Source: CAVYXF01 sp963772335
GTDB lineage: Bacteria; Pseudomonadota; Alphaproteobacteria; Rhizobiales; Rhodomicrobiaceae
NCBI GenBank assembly: GCA_963772335.1
Contig: CAVYXF010000005.1
Location: forward strand, 682,001-746,000
DNA length: 64,000 nt
Direction: 5' to 3'
The notes beneath the pieces are model-generated. The model saw only the letters and a program-made list of their open reading frames with translations. It was not told where the DNA came from and searched no databases. Positions 35,231-43,456 of this stretch are shown in pieces. A program made the translations under genes and the position numbers. Position 1 is the stretch's first letter; each line of letters starts with the position of its first letter.

Positions 35231-36116
35231 CGTCCTTGCCTCCTCCGATGCGCCGCTCCAGGAGCGTTTTGGCAAGCAGCGTCACCAGCGCGAGGAGCGC
35301 AAGCAGCGAGGCGACGGCGAAGGCGGCGACGAACTGATACTCATTATAAAGAATTTCGATATGCAGCGGCATGGTGTTGGTCTCGCCGCGGATATGGCCC
35401 GAGACCACCGACACCGCGCCGAACTCGCCCATGGCGCGGGCGTTGCAGAGCAGAACGCCATAGAGCAGCGCCCATTTCACATTGGGCAGTGTGATCCGGA
35501 AGAAGGTGGCAAAGCCGGAGGCACCGAGCGAGCGGGCCGCCTCCTCCTCCTGCGTGCCCTGTTGCTGCATCAGCGGGATCAGCTCACGGGCAACGAACGG
35601 AAAGGTGACGAACAGCGTCGCGATGACGATGCCCGGTACGGCAAAGATGATTTGGATATTGTGTTCGATCAGCCAGGGTCCGAGCAGTCCCTGGGCGCCG
35701 AACAGCAGCACGAACACGAGACCCGATACCACCGGACTGACGGAAAACGGCAGATCGATGAGGGTGACGAGCAGGCTCTTGCCGGGGAACTCGAATTTGG
35801 CGATTGCCCAGGCGGCGATCAGACCGAAGACCAGGTTGATGGTGACTGAAATCACCGCAACCATGAGGGTCAGCCGGATTGCCGCAAGCGCATCCGGCTC
35901 GGTAAGCGCTTCGGCATAGGCGTAGAGCCCGCGCGAGAAGGCCTGGGCGAAGACCGCGATCAGCGGCAGCACGATGAAGATTGCCAGGAACGCAACTGCC
36001 AGCGCGATAATAACCCAGCGCACAGCGGCGCTATCGCGATTGACGGTTCCGCCAACGGCTTGCCGCTCATAAACAACACGGCCCGGGCTTGCATCGATCA
36101 CGGTCACGGCTGTCAC
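35220..36116 (-). CDS. cysW: Sulfate ABC transporter permease CysW
   Basis: 298 residues from GTG; six predicted membrane helices. The ABC-contact EAA loop reads EEEAARSLGASGFATFFRITLP, and the CysW-type start (VRWVIIALAVAFLAIFIVLPLIAVFAQAF) is clear. Forms the channel with CysT. Eight bases separate it from cysT and it overlaps cysA. Confidence 0.95.
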   Translation of the reverse strand: MTAVTVIDASPGRVVYERQAVGGTVNRDSAAVRWVIIALAVAFLAIFIVLPLIAVFAQAFSRGLYAYAEALTEPDALAAIRLTLMVAVISVTINLVFGLIAAWAIAKFEFPGKSLLVTLIDLPFSVSPVVSGLVFVLLFGAQGLLGPWLIEHNIQIIFAVPGIVIATLFVTFPFVARELIPLMQQQGTQEEEAARSLGASGFATFFRITLPNVKWALLYGVLLCNARAMGEFGAVSVVSGHIRGETNTMPLHIEILYNEYQFVAAFAVASLLALLALVTLLAKTLLERRIGGGKDDVH

Positions 36117-36124
36117 CCAAGCGT

Positions 36125-37000
36125 CTAGAGCGTGCCGGTGCGCAGCTCAGACCAGCGCTGCAACCGGTTGATGACGAAAAGTATCAGGAACGAGGCAACC
36201 AACATCACTGCGGCGATGGCCGTGGCGTCTGCGTAGCGGTATTCCTCCAGCCGGATAACGATAAGGAGCGGTACAATCTCCGAGAAGCCCGGCAGATTGC
36301 CGGCGATGAAAATTACCGAGCCGTACTCACCGACGGCGCGGGCAAAAGCCAGCGCGAAACCGGTGAGCAGCGCCGGCAGCAGCGTCGGCAGAATGACCCT
36401 GGTGACTGTCTGAAAACGGCTTGCCCCCAGGCTCGCTGCGGCTTCCTCCAGCTCCGGGTCGAGATCCTGCAGCACCGGCTGGACGGTGCGCACCACGAAG
36501 GGCAGGCCGATGAAGATCAGGGCAACCAGTATGCCGAGCGGCGTGAAGGCGACCTTGATGCCGAGGCTGGCGAGCGGCGCGCCGAGCCAGCCATTCTCGG
36601 CAAAGAGGGCGGTCAGCGAAATGCCGGCCACCGCCGTCGGCAGGGCGAACGGAATATCCACCAGCGCATCCAGCAGGCGCCGGAAGGGAAAATCGTAGCG
36701 CACCAGCGCCCAAACCACGAGGGTGCCGAACACCAGGTTGACGACAGCCGCGGCGAGCGAAAGACCAAGACTCAGTTTGAAGGCGTTGACCGTGCGTGGA
36801 TGCGTGACGATGGCCCAAAAGTGCGACGGGCTTAGCTCGAAGGATTTGATGAACAGGCCGGCCAGCGGAATCAGCACGATGAGGCTCAACCACGTCAGCG
36901 TAATGCCGAGCGTCAAACCAAAGCCCGGGATCACGGACCTTCGGCTTGTCCGCCCAATGCCCAGTGACGGCAGCAATGTCATGCCTTTCGCATCATCCAC
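36125..37000 (-). CDS. cysT: Sulfate ABC transporter permease CysT
   Basis: Up to 291 residues from GTG at 37000; an ATG six codons in (36982) is as good. Six membrane helices; EAA loop ELEEAAASLGASRFQTVTRV; typical strip FGTLVVWALVRYDFPFRRLLDALVD. Two bases after the sbp stop if the GTG is used, so tightly coupled. Confidence 0.95.
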   Translation of the reverse strand: MDDAKGMTLLPSLGIGRTSRRSVIPGFGLTLGITLTWLSLIVLIPLAGLFIKSFELSPSHFWAIVTHPRTVNAFKLSLGLSLAAAVVNLVFGTLVVWALVRYDFPFRRLLDALVDIPFALPTAVAGISLTALFAENGWLGAPLASLGIKVAFTPLGILVALIFIGLPFVVRTVQPVLQDLDPELEEAAASLGASRFQTVTRVILPTLLPALLTGFALAFARAVGEYGSVIFIAGNLPGFSEIVPLLIVIRLEEYRYADATAIAAVMLVASFLILFVINRLQRWSELRTGTL

Positions 37001-37002
37001 GT

Positions 37003-37995
37003 CTACTGAGTGTATATCTGGTCGAAGACGCCGCCATCAGAAAAATGGTCCGCCTGGGCTTTTTGCCACCCGCCGAACAGCTCATCGATTGTAAATAAGT
37101 TAAGTTTCGGGAACTGAGCGTCATATTTCGCGGCGGTTTCCGCAAGGCGCGGTCGATAATAGTGCTGTGCGATGATCTCCTGAGCTTCTGGTGAGTAAAG
37201 ATACCGCAGATATGCTTCAGCAACTTTACGCGTGCCTTTCCTGTCGACGACCTTATCCACAACCGCGACAGGCGGCTCGGCCAGAATCGAGACCGACGGC
37301 ACGACGATTTCGAACTTGTCGGCGCCGAATTCCTTGAGCGACAGCATCGCTTCATTCTCCCAGGCGAGCAGCACATCACCAACGCCGCGCTCGACGAAGG
37401 TGACGGTTGACCCGCGCGCCCCGGCATCCAGCACAGGCACCTGCTTGAACAGGGCTTTGACGAATTCTTTGGCCTTCTCCGGGCTGCCCCCGTCGGCCTT
37501 AAGCGCATATCCCCATGCGGCCAGGTAGTTCCAGCGCGCGCCGCCTGAGGTCTTGGGGTTCGGGGTGATGATCTTCACCTCGGGTTTGAGGAGATCGGGC
37601 CAGTCTTTGATGGCCTTAGGATTGCCCTTGCGGACCAGGAACACGATGGTCGATGTGTAAGGGGCGGCATTGTTCGGCAGGCGCTTCGCCCAGTCATTGC
37701 CGATCAGGCCTCTCGCCGCGATCGCATCGATATCATAGGCGAGTGCTAGGGTGACCATATCGGCCTGAAGGCCGTCGATGACCGAGCGCGCCTGTTTACC
37801 CGAGCCGCCATGGGACTGCTTCACCGTGACGCTTTCGCCCTGCTCCGCCTGCTGTTTGGCCGCGAATGCCTTGTTAATCTCGGCATAGAGCTCGCGGGTG
37901 GGGTCATAGGACACGTTGAGCAGCGTGGTCTCGGCTCGTGCCACCGCCGTCGATGCGAGAATGCAAGCAGCCAAAGTCAGCAGACGATGGAGCAT
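37003..37995 (-). CDS. sbp: Sulfate-binding periplasmic protein
   Basis: 330 residues with a cleavable signal (LLTLAACILASTAVARA). Captures sulfate for CysTWA. The family strips LLNVSYDPTRELYAEINKAF, QSHGGSGKQARSVIDGLQAD, TPNPKTSGGARWNYLAAWGY and VLLAWENEA are present. First gene of the leftward sbp-cysT-cysW-cysA operon. Confidence 0.96.
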   Translation of the reverse strand: MLHRLLTLAACILASTAVARAETTLLNVSYDPTRELYAEINKAFAAKQQAEQGESVTVKQSHGGSGKQARSVIDGLQADMVTLALAYDIDAIAARGLIGNDWAKRLPNNAAPYTSTIVFLVRKGNPKAIKDWPDLLKPEVKIITPNPKTSGGARWNYLAAWGYALKADGGSPEKAKEFVKALFKQVPVLDAGARGSTVTFVERGVGDVLLAWENEAMLSLKEFGADKFEIVVPSVSILAEPPVAVVDKVVDRKGTRKVAEAYLRYLYSPEAQEIIAQHYYRPRLAETAAKYDAQFPKLNLFTIDELFGGWQKAQADHFSDGGVFDQIYTQ

Positions 37996-38055
37996 AGGTT
38001 ACCTCAGCCTTCCACATTGCCCGACGGTCATCTTGCTCGTCTGGGTATTGTTCTT

Positions 38056-38080
38056 AATACAGAACAACTTGTTCCGTATT
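38056..38080. promoter_or_regulatory. Candidate operator palindrome upstream of sbp
   Basis: AATACAGAACAA-C-TTGTTCCGTATT: a 12-1-12 inverted repeat with one mismatch, 61 bases upstream of the sbp start. Its length and symmetry suit a dimeric repressor or activator. No sulfur regulator (CysB, Rrf2/CymR type) is encoded nearby, so the binding protein is unknown. Confidence 0.6.
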
Positions 38081-38268
38081 TAGGTTGTCGTCAAGCTTTC
38101 ATTGCCGTCTGGTTAGCCAAGCATTTAGAGCAGGGAAAGGCTATGACGCTGACGAGCTAAGGACATCGTTGCCTCAACCCGCATCGAAACGGACAAAAAT
38201 AGAACGCAGGTGGACTATTATTTTGCACCAAATGTTCAAGCGGATGCTGCCAGTGCAACGCGACCGAG

Positions 38269-38371
38269 ATGAGCAGCGCGCTCGCGCGTGGTGCAGTTCG
38301 TGAAGGCGAGTTGCTGCTGGCGGGACTGCTGCGCTGCGGCCACTCCGGCCGCAAACTCCATGTGCACTACG
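38269..38371 (+). pseudogene. Serine recombinase zinc-ribbon fragment
   Basis: Encodes EGELLLAGLLRCGHSGRKLH, the recombinase zinc-ribbon strip of large serine recombinases, with one of its cysteines already changed to Ser. The catalytic resolvase domain is absent. It runs directly into the transposase fragment. Just upstream (about 38130-38190) GYDADELRT may be a scrap of another IS5-type transposase. Confidence 0.65.
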
Positions 38372-38820
38372 AGACGAAGCTGTGCTTTATCGGGCATGGG
38401 CTGATGGAGAACGCCACGGCCTTTTGGTCGATGCCTGCCTGACGCTGGCCGACGGATATGCCGAGTGTATAGCGGCATTGCACGTGATCGAGCCCCGTGC
38501 CGACTGGCCTCAGGCGATCACGCTTGGCGCCGAGAAGGCCTACGATGCGGAGGACTTCGTCAACGACCTGCGCTCTATGAAGGTGACGCCGCATGTGGCG
38601 CAGAACATGAGCGGGCGAAGTTCGGCGATGAATGGCCGCACGACCCGGCACAGTGGCTATGCCACCAGCCAGCGTATCCGAAGTGGATCGAGGAGGCGTT
38701 CGGCTGGATCAAGACGATCGCCGGTCAGCAGAAGACGAAGTTCTGCGGCCGCGACCGCGTCGGATGGCGTTCACCTTCGCGGCCGCTGGCGCATTTGTCG
38801 AGATGGACAACGGGGGACGA
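38372..38820 (+). pseudogene. IS5-type DDE transposase fragment, two frameshifts
   Basis: Successive frames together spell the C-terminal half of an IS5-like transposase: KLCFIGHGLMEN, then HGLLVDACLT, ITLGAEKAYDAEDFVNDLR, MKVTPHVAQN, GRTTRHSGYATSQRIR, then in another frame KWIEEAFGWIKTIAGQQKTK and RDRVGW, then AFTFAAAGAFV in a third. The N-terminal half and terminal repeats are missing. Not functional. Confidence 0.8.
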
Positions 38821-39003
38821 GGACTTCCTCGATCTCGTCGAAAAGGCGCATCTCACGTTCAAGGCCTCGGCGCCCGCGACAATTCCGCCTGCGCGGAGTT
38901 TTGATGGGAAGGACACGACGGAAACGATCGGCCTGCCTCTGATCATTGTCGGGCGGCAACCTTCCTCGGCTATGGTGCGGATGAGACCACCGGCCGCGAA
39001 ATA

Positions 39004-39180
39004 GGTGGCCATCATCTTCGAGCCGGCATCGCAAGCGTGCTTGCGCGCCTTCGGATAGTGGCTCAGCAACTCCGACCGCCTAAGCTCCGCGAGACGGCCG
39101 GCTCGGAGCAGAGCGGCCTCCATCGGGTGGCCGCTGCTGTCTTCGGCGTTATCGCCGAGGATAGCGTCTTTGCACAGCAT
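39004..39180 (-). pseudogene. P-type ATPase nucleotide-binding domain fragment
   Basis: Encodes MLCKDAILGDNAEDSSGHPM, EAALLRAGRLAELRR, ELLSHYPKARKHACDAGSKM and MAT. This fits the segment of cation-transporting P-type ATPases between the GDPxExALL strip and the KMMAT strip. Phosphorylation and membrane domains are gone. About 180 bases survive. Confidence 0.65.
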
Positions 39181-39379
39181 ACGGCGTTTTCGATGGGCGG
39201 GAGGCGGCATTCGACGCAGGTGTCTATGTCCGGCTATGTGAAGTCGTTGAGACACTGCTCATCATCTGCGAGGACGATTTTGGACTGCCTGAGGTCGGTC
39301 TGTACAAGGCCACCCGAGACCGGGACACTGCCCGCTGCCATGGCTCGCGCGCTCCGCCATCCCGCTAGACTAGGGCCGT

Positions 39380-39590
39380 CTAATCCTTTCCTTCATCGGA
39401 GCGTCCCATCTGCCTGATCAGGTCGATGGGCAGCGGGAACACGATCACAGAGCTGCGCTCGCCAGCAATGTTCTGCAGCGCGGCCAGGTCGTGCAGCTGC
39501 ATGGCCTCTCCCTGCTCGCCTTCGGCGTCGATGACCTTCGCGCGCCTGATCCGCTCGGCTTCCGCCTGCCGGGCGTTGCCGTCCTGGGTG
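39380..39590 (-). pseudogene. Slipin/SPFH (stomatin-like) C-terminal fragment
   Basis: The minus-strand frame reads ARQAEAERIRRAKVIDAEGE, then LAALQNIAGERSSVIVFPLP and IDLIRQMGRSDEGKD before TAG at 39380. These are the C-terminal coiled-coil and IVFPLP strip of slipins. The membrane and SPFH domains are missing; dctM ends just upstream at 39656. Confidence 0.75.
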
Positions 39591-39655
39591 CGCGACGCGG
39601 GCGGCGCGCTGAACGTCTTGTCGTCGAAACACGGCCTCTCCTGACCTCCTGCCCA

Positions 39656-40996
39656 TCAAGGGCAGATATAGCCCGTTCCGCTGGGGCTCTTGAAACAGCC
39701 GACCGACTCCGGCAGCAGGTGCTTGGGCAGCCAGAGCACGACATCGGGGAAGAAGATACTGAAGGCGATCGCGGCAAAGAAGATCACGTAGATCGGCAGC
39801 GAGGCGACCATTGCCCGCCCGAAGCGCACGCCGACGAATTTCGACGCCATCAGCAGCGCCAGACCGTAGGGCGGCGTGATCAGCCCAAAAGCCAGCGTCA
39901 CGATGATCACCACGCCCATATGCACCGGGTTTATGTCGGCATTCTGGGTGAGATCGGTGATGATCGGCATGAAGATGATGATCGCCGGGATCGCGTCGAT
40001 GAAATCGCCGACGATCACGAACAGCGCCACCAGCAGCAGCATGATCATGAACGGGTCGTTCCCGGCTGCGTTCGCGATCCACTCGGACACGACCGCCGGT
40101 CCGCGCAAATAGGCCAGCATCCAGCCGAACATCGAGGCCGCGCCGATGGTGATCAGCGGAATGGAATAGAGCAAGCCGGTCAGCGCCATGTCGCGCGGCA
40201 GATTGCGGATGTGCCGGAAATTCAGGACCGGGATCGCGAAGAACACGATATAGGCGACCGCGATGACGCCGGCTTCGGTCGGCGTGAACTGGCCGGTGAG
40301 GATGCCGCCCATGATGATGATCGGGATCATCAGCGGCACAACGGCCTCTTTGGCCGCCGTGCTGACCTGGCTGAAGCTTGCGCGCTGGTGCTTCAGGCCG
40401 ACCGGTCCGAAGAAGTAGCTGTAAATCATGAGCCCGATGCCGACCAGCACGCCCGGCACCACGCCGCCGAGGAACAGCCCGCCGATCGAGACGTTGCCGG
40501 TTGCGCCGTACACCACAGCCATGATGCTCGGCGGGATCAGGTTGGCCATGGTCGAGGCCGAGGCGATCAGCGCGGCGGTGAACGCCCGGTCATAGCCTTC
40601 CCGGCTCATCTCGGGGGCGAGCGTGCGCGTCAGCACCGCCACGTCGGCGGCGGAAGAGCCGGAAATGCCGGCGAAGAACATGCTGAACAGGGTCACGACC
40701 TGGGCGAGGCCGCCGCGCACATGGCCGACGAGCGTCTGCGACAGGCGGATCATGCGCACGGTGACATTGGCCGAGGTCATCAGGTCGCCGACCAGCAGGA
40801 AGAATGGCACGGCGAGCAGCGCCTCGACATCCATGCCGTTGAAGAGCTGCGCCATCATCGAGGCGAGGCTCACGGGGGTGAACCCGGTCACGACCAGCAC
40901 CGAGGCGATCAGCGCGAAGGCGACCGGCACCCCCATATAGCCGAGGAACAAGAACAGAAAGCCCATCAGGAAGATGAGCGCGCCGTTGACAGTCAC
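39656..40996 (-). CDS. TRAP transporter large permease (DctM type)
   Basis: 446 residues from GTG, overlapping the dctQ-type stop by four bases (GTGA). About 12 membrane helices; family strips FFLLVGDLMTSANVTVRMI, GGLAQVVTLFSMFFAGISGS, SSAADVAVL, LIPPSIMAVVYG and the C-terminal GLITPPYGLALLMAS are intact. It is the ion-coupled channel of a tripartite ATP-independent periplasmic transporter, driven by Na+ or H+. Substrate unknown; a carboxylate or sialic-acid-like organic acid is usual. Confidence 0.93.
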   Translation of the reverse strand: MTVNGALIFLMGFLFLFLGYMGVPVAFALIASVLVVTGFTPVSLASMMAQLFNGMDVEALLAVPFFLLVGDLMTSANVTVRMIRLSQTLVGHVRGGLAQVVTLFSMFFAGISGSSAADVAVLTRTLAPEMSREGYDRAFTAALIASASTMANLIPPSIMAVVYGATGNVSIGGLFLGGVVPGVLVGIGLMIYSYFFGPVGLKHQRASFSQVSTAAKEAVVPLMIPIIIMGGILTGQFTPTEAGVIAVAYIVFFAIPVLNFRHIRNLPRDMALTGLLYSIPLITIGAASMFGWMLAYLRGPAVVSEWIANAAGNDPFMIMLLLVALFVIVGDFIDAIPAIIIFMPIITDLTQNADINPVHMGVVIIVTLAFGLITPPYGLALLMASKFVGVRFGRAMVASLPIYVIFFAAIAFSIFFPDVVLWLPKHLLPESVGCFKSPSGTGYICP

Positions 40997-41538
40997 AGCG
41001 ACATTCTCCGTTCATCGGCTGCGATATTAGGGAAGCCGTGCCGCCAGCCATTGACGATCTGCTCGATGGTGAACAGCGCAATCAGGCACCCGCATAGCGG
41101 AATGGCGGCGTAATAGGTCGCCATCGGCGTCATTGACGGCATGCGCAAGCTCTTGAAGCCGTCGAGCACGTTCAGATAGCCAAACCAGATCATGCACACG
41201 GCGACGCCCAGCACGACGAGGCGGTTGAACAGCTCGAAGAACAGCCGCCAGCCGCCTGTGAGGGATTCGGCCAAGACAGCCAGATAGAGGTGGTCGTTGC
41301 GCCGCGTTGCGGCCGCGACACCGATGAAGATGCCGTAGATGAAGAAGGTCATGGTCGCCTCCTGCAGCCACAGCCAGGGATGGCCGATGGTGCGGGTGAC
41401 CACATCGCACATCACCAGCACGCAGAAACCGCTGATGGCGACGCCGCACAGGATCATCAGCACACGCTCCAGCGGGTCGAGCGCGCGCCATTTCAGATGG
41501 CGCTGCTCCTCCAAGACCAGGCCGGCGGAACCACTCAT
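40993..41538 (-). CDS. TRAP transporter small permease (DctQ type)
   Basis: 181 residues, four membrane helices; strips CVLVMCDVVTRTIGHPWLWL followed by QEATMTFFIYGIFIGVAAAT are typical of DctQ. Docks the binding protein and stabilises the large subunit. Sits between the binding-protein gene (75 bases upstream) and the large permease gene (overlapping). Confidence 0.92.
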   Translation of the reverse strand: MSGSAGLVLEEQRHLKWRALDPLERVLMILCGVAISGFCVLVMCDVVTRTIGHPWLWLQEATMTFFIYGIFIGVAAATRRNDHLYLAVLAESLTGGWRLFFELFNRLVVLGVAVCMIWFGYLNVLDGFKSLRMPSMTPMATYYAAIPLCGCLIALFTIEQIVNGWRHGFPNIAADERRMSL

Positions 41539-41613
41539 GGCGGGATCTCGGCGTTCGGGCGGGCGGGGCAGGGGAGCGGAAAGCCGGATGGCTTCCCGCT
41601 TTGGCGATGCAGC

Positions 41614-42621
41614 CTATTGGATCGAGCGCACGAGTTCGAGTACCTTCACCGCATTCGGCCCGAGATCGTTGGCGAGCTTGTCCTGGATCGGCTTGCTGAT
41701 CGCGGCAAAACCGCTCTTGTCGACATCCTTGACGACCTTGACGCCGATCTTCTCCAGCTTGGCGAGTGCATCATGCTCGAGCTTGAAGGCGATGGTCGGC
41801 TCCTTCTGGCTGACCTCGTCGGCGGAGGCCTGTACCCAGCTCTTCTGCTCGTCGGTGAGGCTGCTCCACACCTTGTCGCTGACGAACAGAGCGGCGTTGT
41901 TGGCCTCATGCTCGGTGAGCGAGAGCACCGGCGCCGGCTCATAATGCTTGTTGACCAGGTAATTGTTGATGCCGTTCTCGGCCATGTCGACGACGCCGGT
42001 CTGGAGAGAGGTGTAGACCTCGCCGAACGGCATGTGCACGACCTGCGCGCCATAGGCGGGGAATAGCGTGTCTTCCGTCACGGTCGCCTGGACGCGCATC
42101 TTGACACCCTTTAGGTCGGCGACGGTCTGCACCGGCTTCTTGCCGTAGATGTGCCTCAGGCCCTGGCAGCCGAGCCCGAGCATATGCGCGGTCTTCACCT
42201 TGGCGGCATAGAGCTCCTTCATTGCCGCGATCACCTTGGGATCGCCCAGCACCTTGATGGCGTGGTTCTCGTCGCGGAAGATGAAGTGAAGCGAGAACAC
42301 GCCGGATTCCGGCTGCGCGGTAGAGGCATTGGCGGTCGAGAGAAACACGAAGTCGATGTCGCCGGTCTGCACCTTCTGCAGGGTCTGCGCCTCGGTGCCG
42401 AGCTGGGCCCCTGGATATTGGTTGATCGAGAGCGTGCCCTTGCTCAGCTCCATCAGCTTGGTGTTGAAGATTTCAGCGCCAGCGCCATAGCCGCTGGTTT
42501 TCGGCTGGTCATAGGCAAAGGAGAACTGGCGGTTTTCGGCCTGTGCCGCCGAGGGCGGTAGGCTTGCGAAAGCAGCTAGCGAAACGGCAAATGCGAATGC
42601 GCACAGGTCCTTGGCGAACAT
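41614..42621 (-). CDS. TRAP transporter substrate-binding protein (DctP type)
   Basis: 335 residues from ATG at 42621, preceded by GGGGAGGA at good distance; a longer frame to 42672 is less likely. Signal peptide AFAVSLAAFASLPPSAAQA. DctP fold with the conserved binding arginine strip GVKMRVQATVTEDTLFPAYG, preceded by LGLGCQGLRHIYGKKPVQTV, and followed by PFGEVYTSLQTGVVDMAENG. First gene of the leftward TRAP operon. Confidence 0.93.
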   Translation of the reverse strand: MFAKDLCAFAFAVSLAAFASLPPSAAQAENRQFSFAYDQPKTSGYGAGAEIFNTKLMELSKGTLSINQYPGAQLGTEAQTLQKVQTGDIDFVFLSTANASTAQPESGVFSLHFIFRDENHAIKVLGDPKVIAAMKELYAAKVKTAHMLGLGCQGLRHIYGKKPVQTVADLKGVKMRVQATVTEDTLFPAYGAQVVHMPFGEVYTSLQTGVVDMAENGINNYLVNKHYEPAPVLSLTEHEANNAALFVSDKVWSSLTDEQKSWVQASADEVSQKEPTIAFKLEHDALAKLEKIGVKVVKDVDKSGFAAISKPIQDKLANDLGPNAVKVLELVRSIQ

Positions 42622-42831
42622 GGTGGTTTCCTCCCCAGGAACACGGCCGCCGCTTGACTGCCACGACCGCAATCTATTGCCTTTAAACGCAGTTTTTGAT
42701 TACGGGAAAGTGTGGGATGACCCGCCGATTATTGTCAATCGCAATCGTTTGGCCGGTTGTGCTCTCCCGATCGGCGGGCGCGAGCGATCAGGCAGGATAT
42801 TTCGCTGACCTCGACGTAGGAGCGGGATTTA

Positions 42832-43155
42832 TTACTTTCGAGCGCTGCGCACTCGATTGCCTAAGTCGCACCTTTGGATCATGAACACGCAGGTGCCGTC
42901 ATTCAGGCTTGTGGAATCCAAAAGTTGGTTGCCCGACGCCCTGCAGTACGAATCCAGCTCTAGCTCGGCGGACCAATCGCTAGCCAATACCTTAACCATT
43001 TGGCCGGCGTTGATCTCCTCTAACTTCAAGTGAAGGAGAAGAAACGGAAAGGGCTTACTTAAGCCTCTTAAATCGATCGCGTTAATCACGGTTTCGGCGA
43101 ACTTTCGAAAAAGGTGCCCGGCGCAGGTAATTACGGGACCAGATGACGTCCGCAA
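42832..43155 (-). CDS. TusA-like protein lacking the active cysteine
   Basis: Up to 107 residues; TTG start, uncertain (a GTG about 25 codons in also fits). The core follows the TusA/SirA fold: AIDLRGLSKPFPFLLLHLKL, then EINAGQMVKVLASDWSAELE, then YCRASGNQLLDS and VFMIQR. In TusA sulfur carriers the motif is RGLxCPxP; here the position reads SKPFP, so the sulfur-accepting cysteine is gone. Either a decayed gene or a repurposed fold. Base composition is AT-richer than its left-hand neighbours. Confidence 0.6.
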   Translation of the reverse strand: MRTSSGPVITCAGHLFRKFAETVINAIDLRGLSKPFPFLLLHLKLEEINAGQMVKVLASDWSAELELDSYCRASGNQLLDSTSLNDGTCVFMIQRCDLGNRVRSARK

Positions 43156-43174
43156 TCAACAAATCAAATGAAAA

Positions 43175-43204
43175 TTAAAGGTCTGGGATGAGCCAGACCT
43201 TTAA
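43175..43204. terminator. Perfect 12-bp palindromic hairpin, probably a terminator for leftward transcripts
   Basis: TTAAAGGTCTGG, loop GATGAG, CCAGACCTTTAA. On the minus strand it is followed by T-rich sequence (TTTTCATTTG), the form of a Rho-independent terminator; on the plus strand no T-run follows. What leftward transcript it would end is unclear, as no minus-strand gene is evident between it and 43456. Confidence 0.6.
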
Positions 43205-43400
43205 GTAAGACCGCTATGTCGCTTCAACAATACAAAATTAAAATGAACGATACGACTTCGCATAGAGCATACGCTGTTTCGTGAAATGCATAATACTTTG
43301 CTTTTTGGCCCAGGGCGAGAATTTTTAAATCGTATGAGCAAGGGGAGGCGATTTTCGTGGGTCCATGTGATTCAGATTTAATGCAAGAGCATGATGGATG

Positions 43401-43433
43401 GCGTGATAAAAGCGTGATAAACCCGTGAAATCG
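43401..43433 (+). promoter_or_regulatory. Three 11-bp direct repeats upstream of the SARP-like regulator
   Basis: GCGTGATAAAA, GCGTGATAAAC, CCGTGAAATCG in unbroken tandem, 24 bases before the regulator start. The core is CGTGAtA. SARP-family regulators bind direct heptamer repeats spaced by one helical turn (11 bp), so this is a credible site for autoregulation by the adjacent gene. No other copy was noticed in the window. Confidence 0.6.
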
Positions 43434-43456
43434 AACACGGCATCGGTAAATTTTCC

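Noticed and set aside
37990..39660. Genomic island with attachment sites around the 38-39.6 kb scraps
   Set aside because: No tRNA gene, no direct-repeat pair at the edges and no intact integrase; only scattered fragments are seen.
39491..41113. A 540-codon plus-strand frame across the TRAP permease genes
   Set aside because: Product is a low-complexity run of Asp, His, Arg and Glu mirrored from hydrophobic membrane codons; no start signal and no family.
43224..43456. A minus-strand frame reading out of the regulator promoter region
   Set aside because: It runs into the SARP gene start, has no ribosome-binding site and resembles no family.
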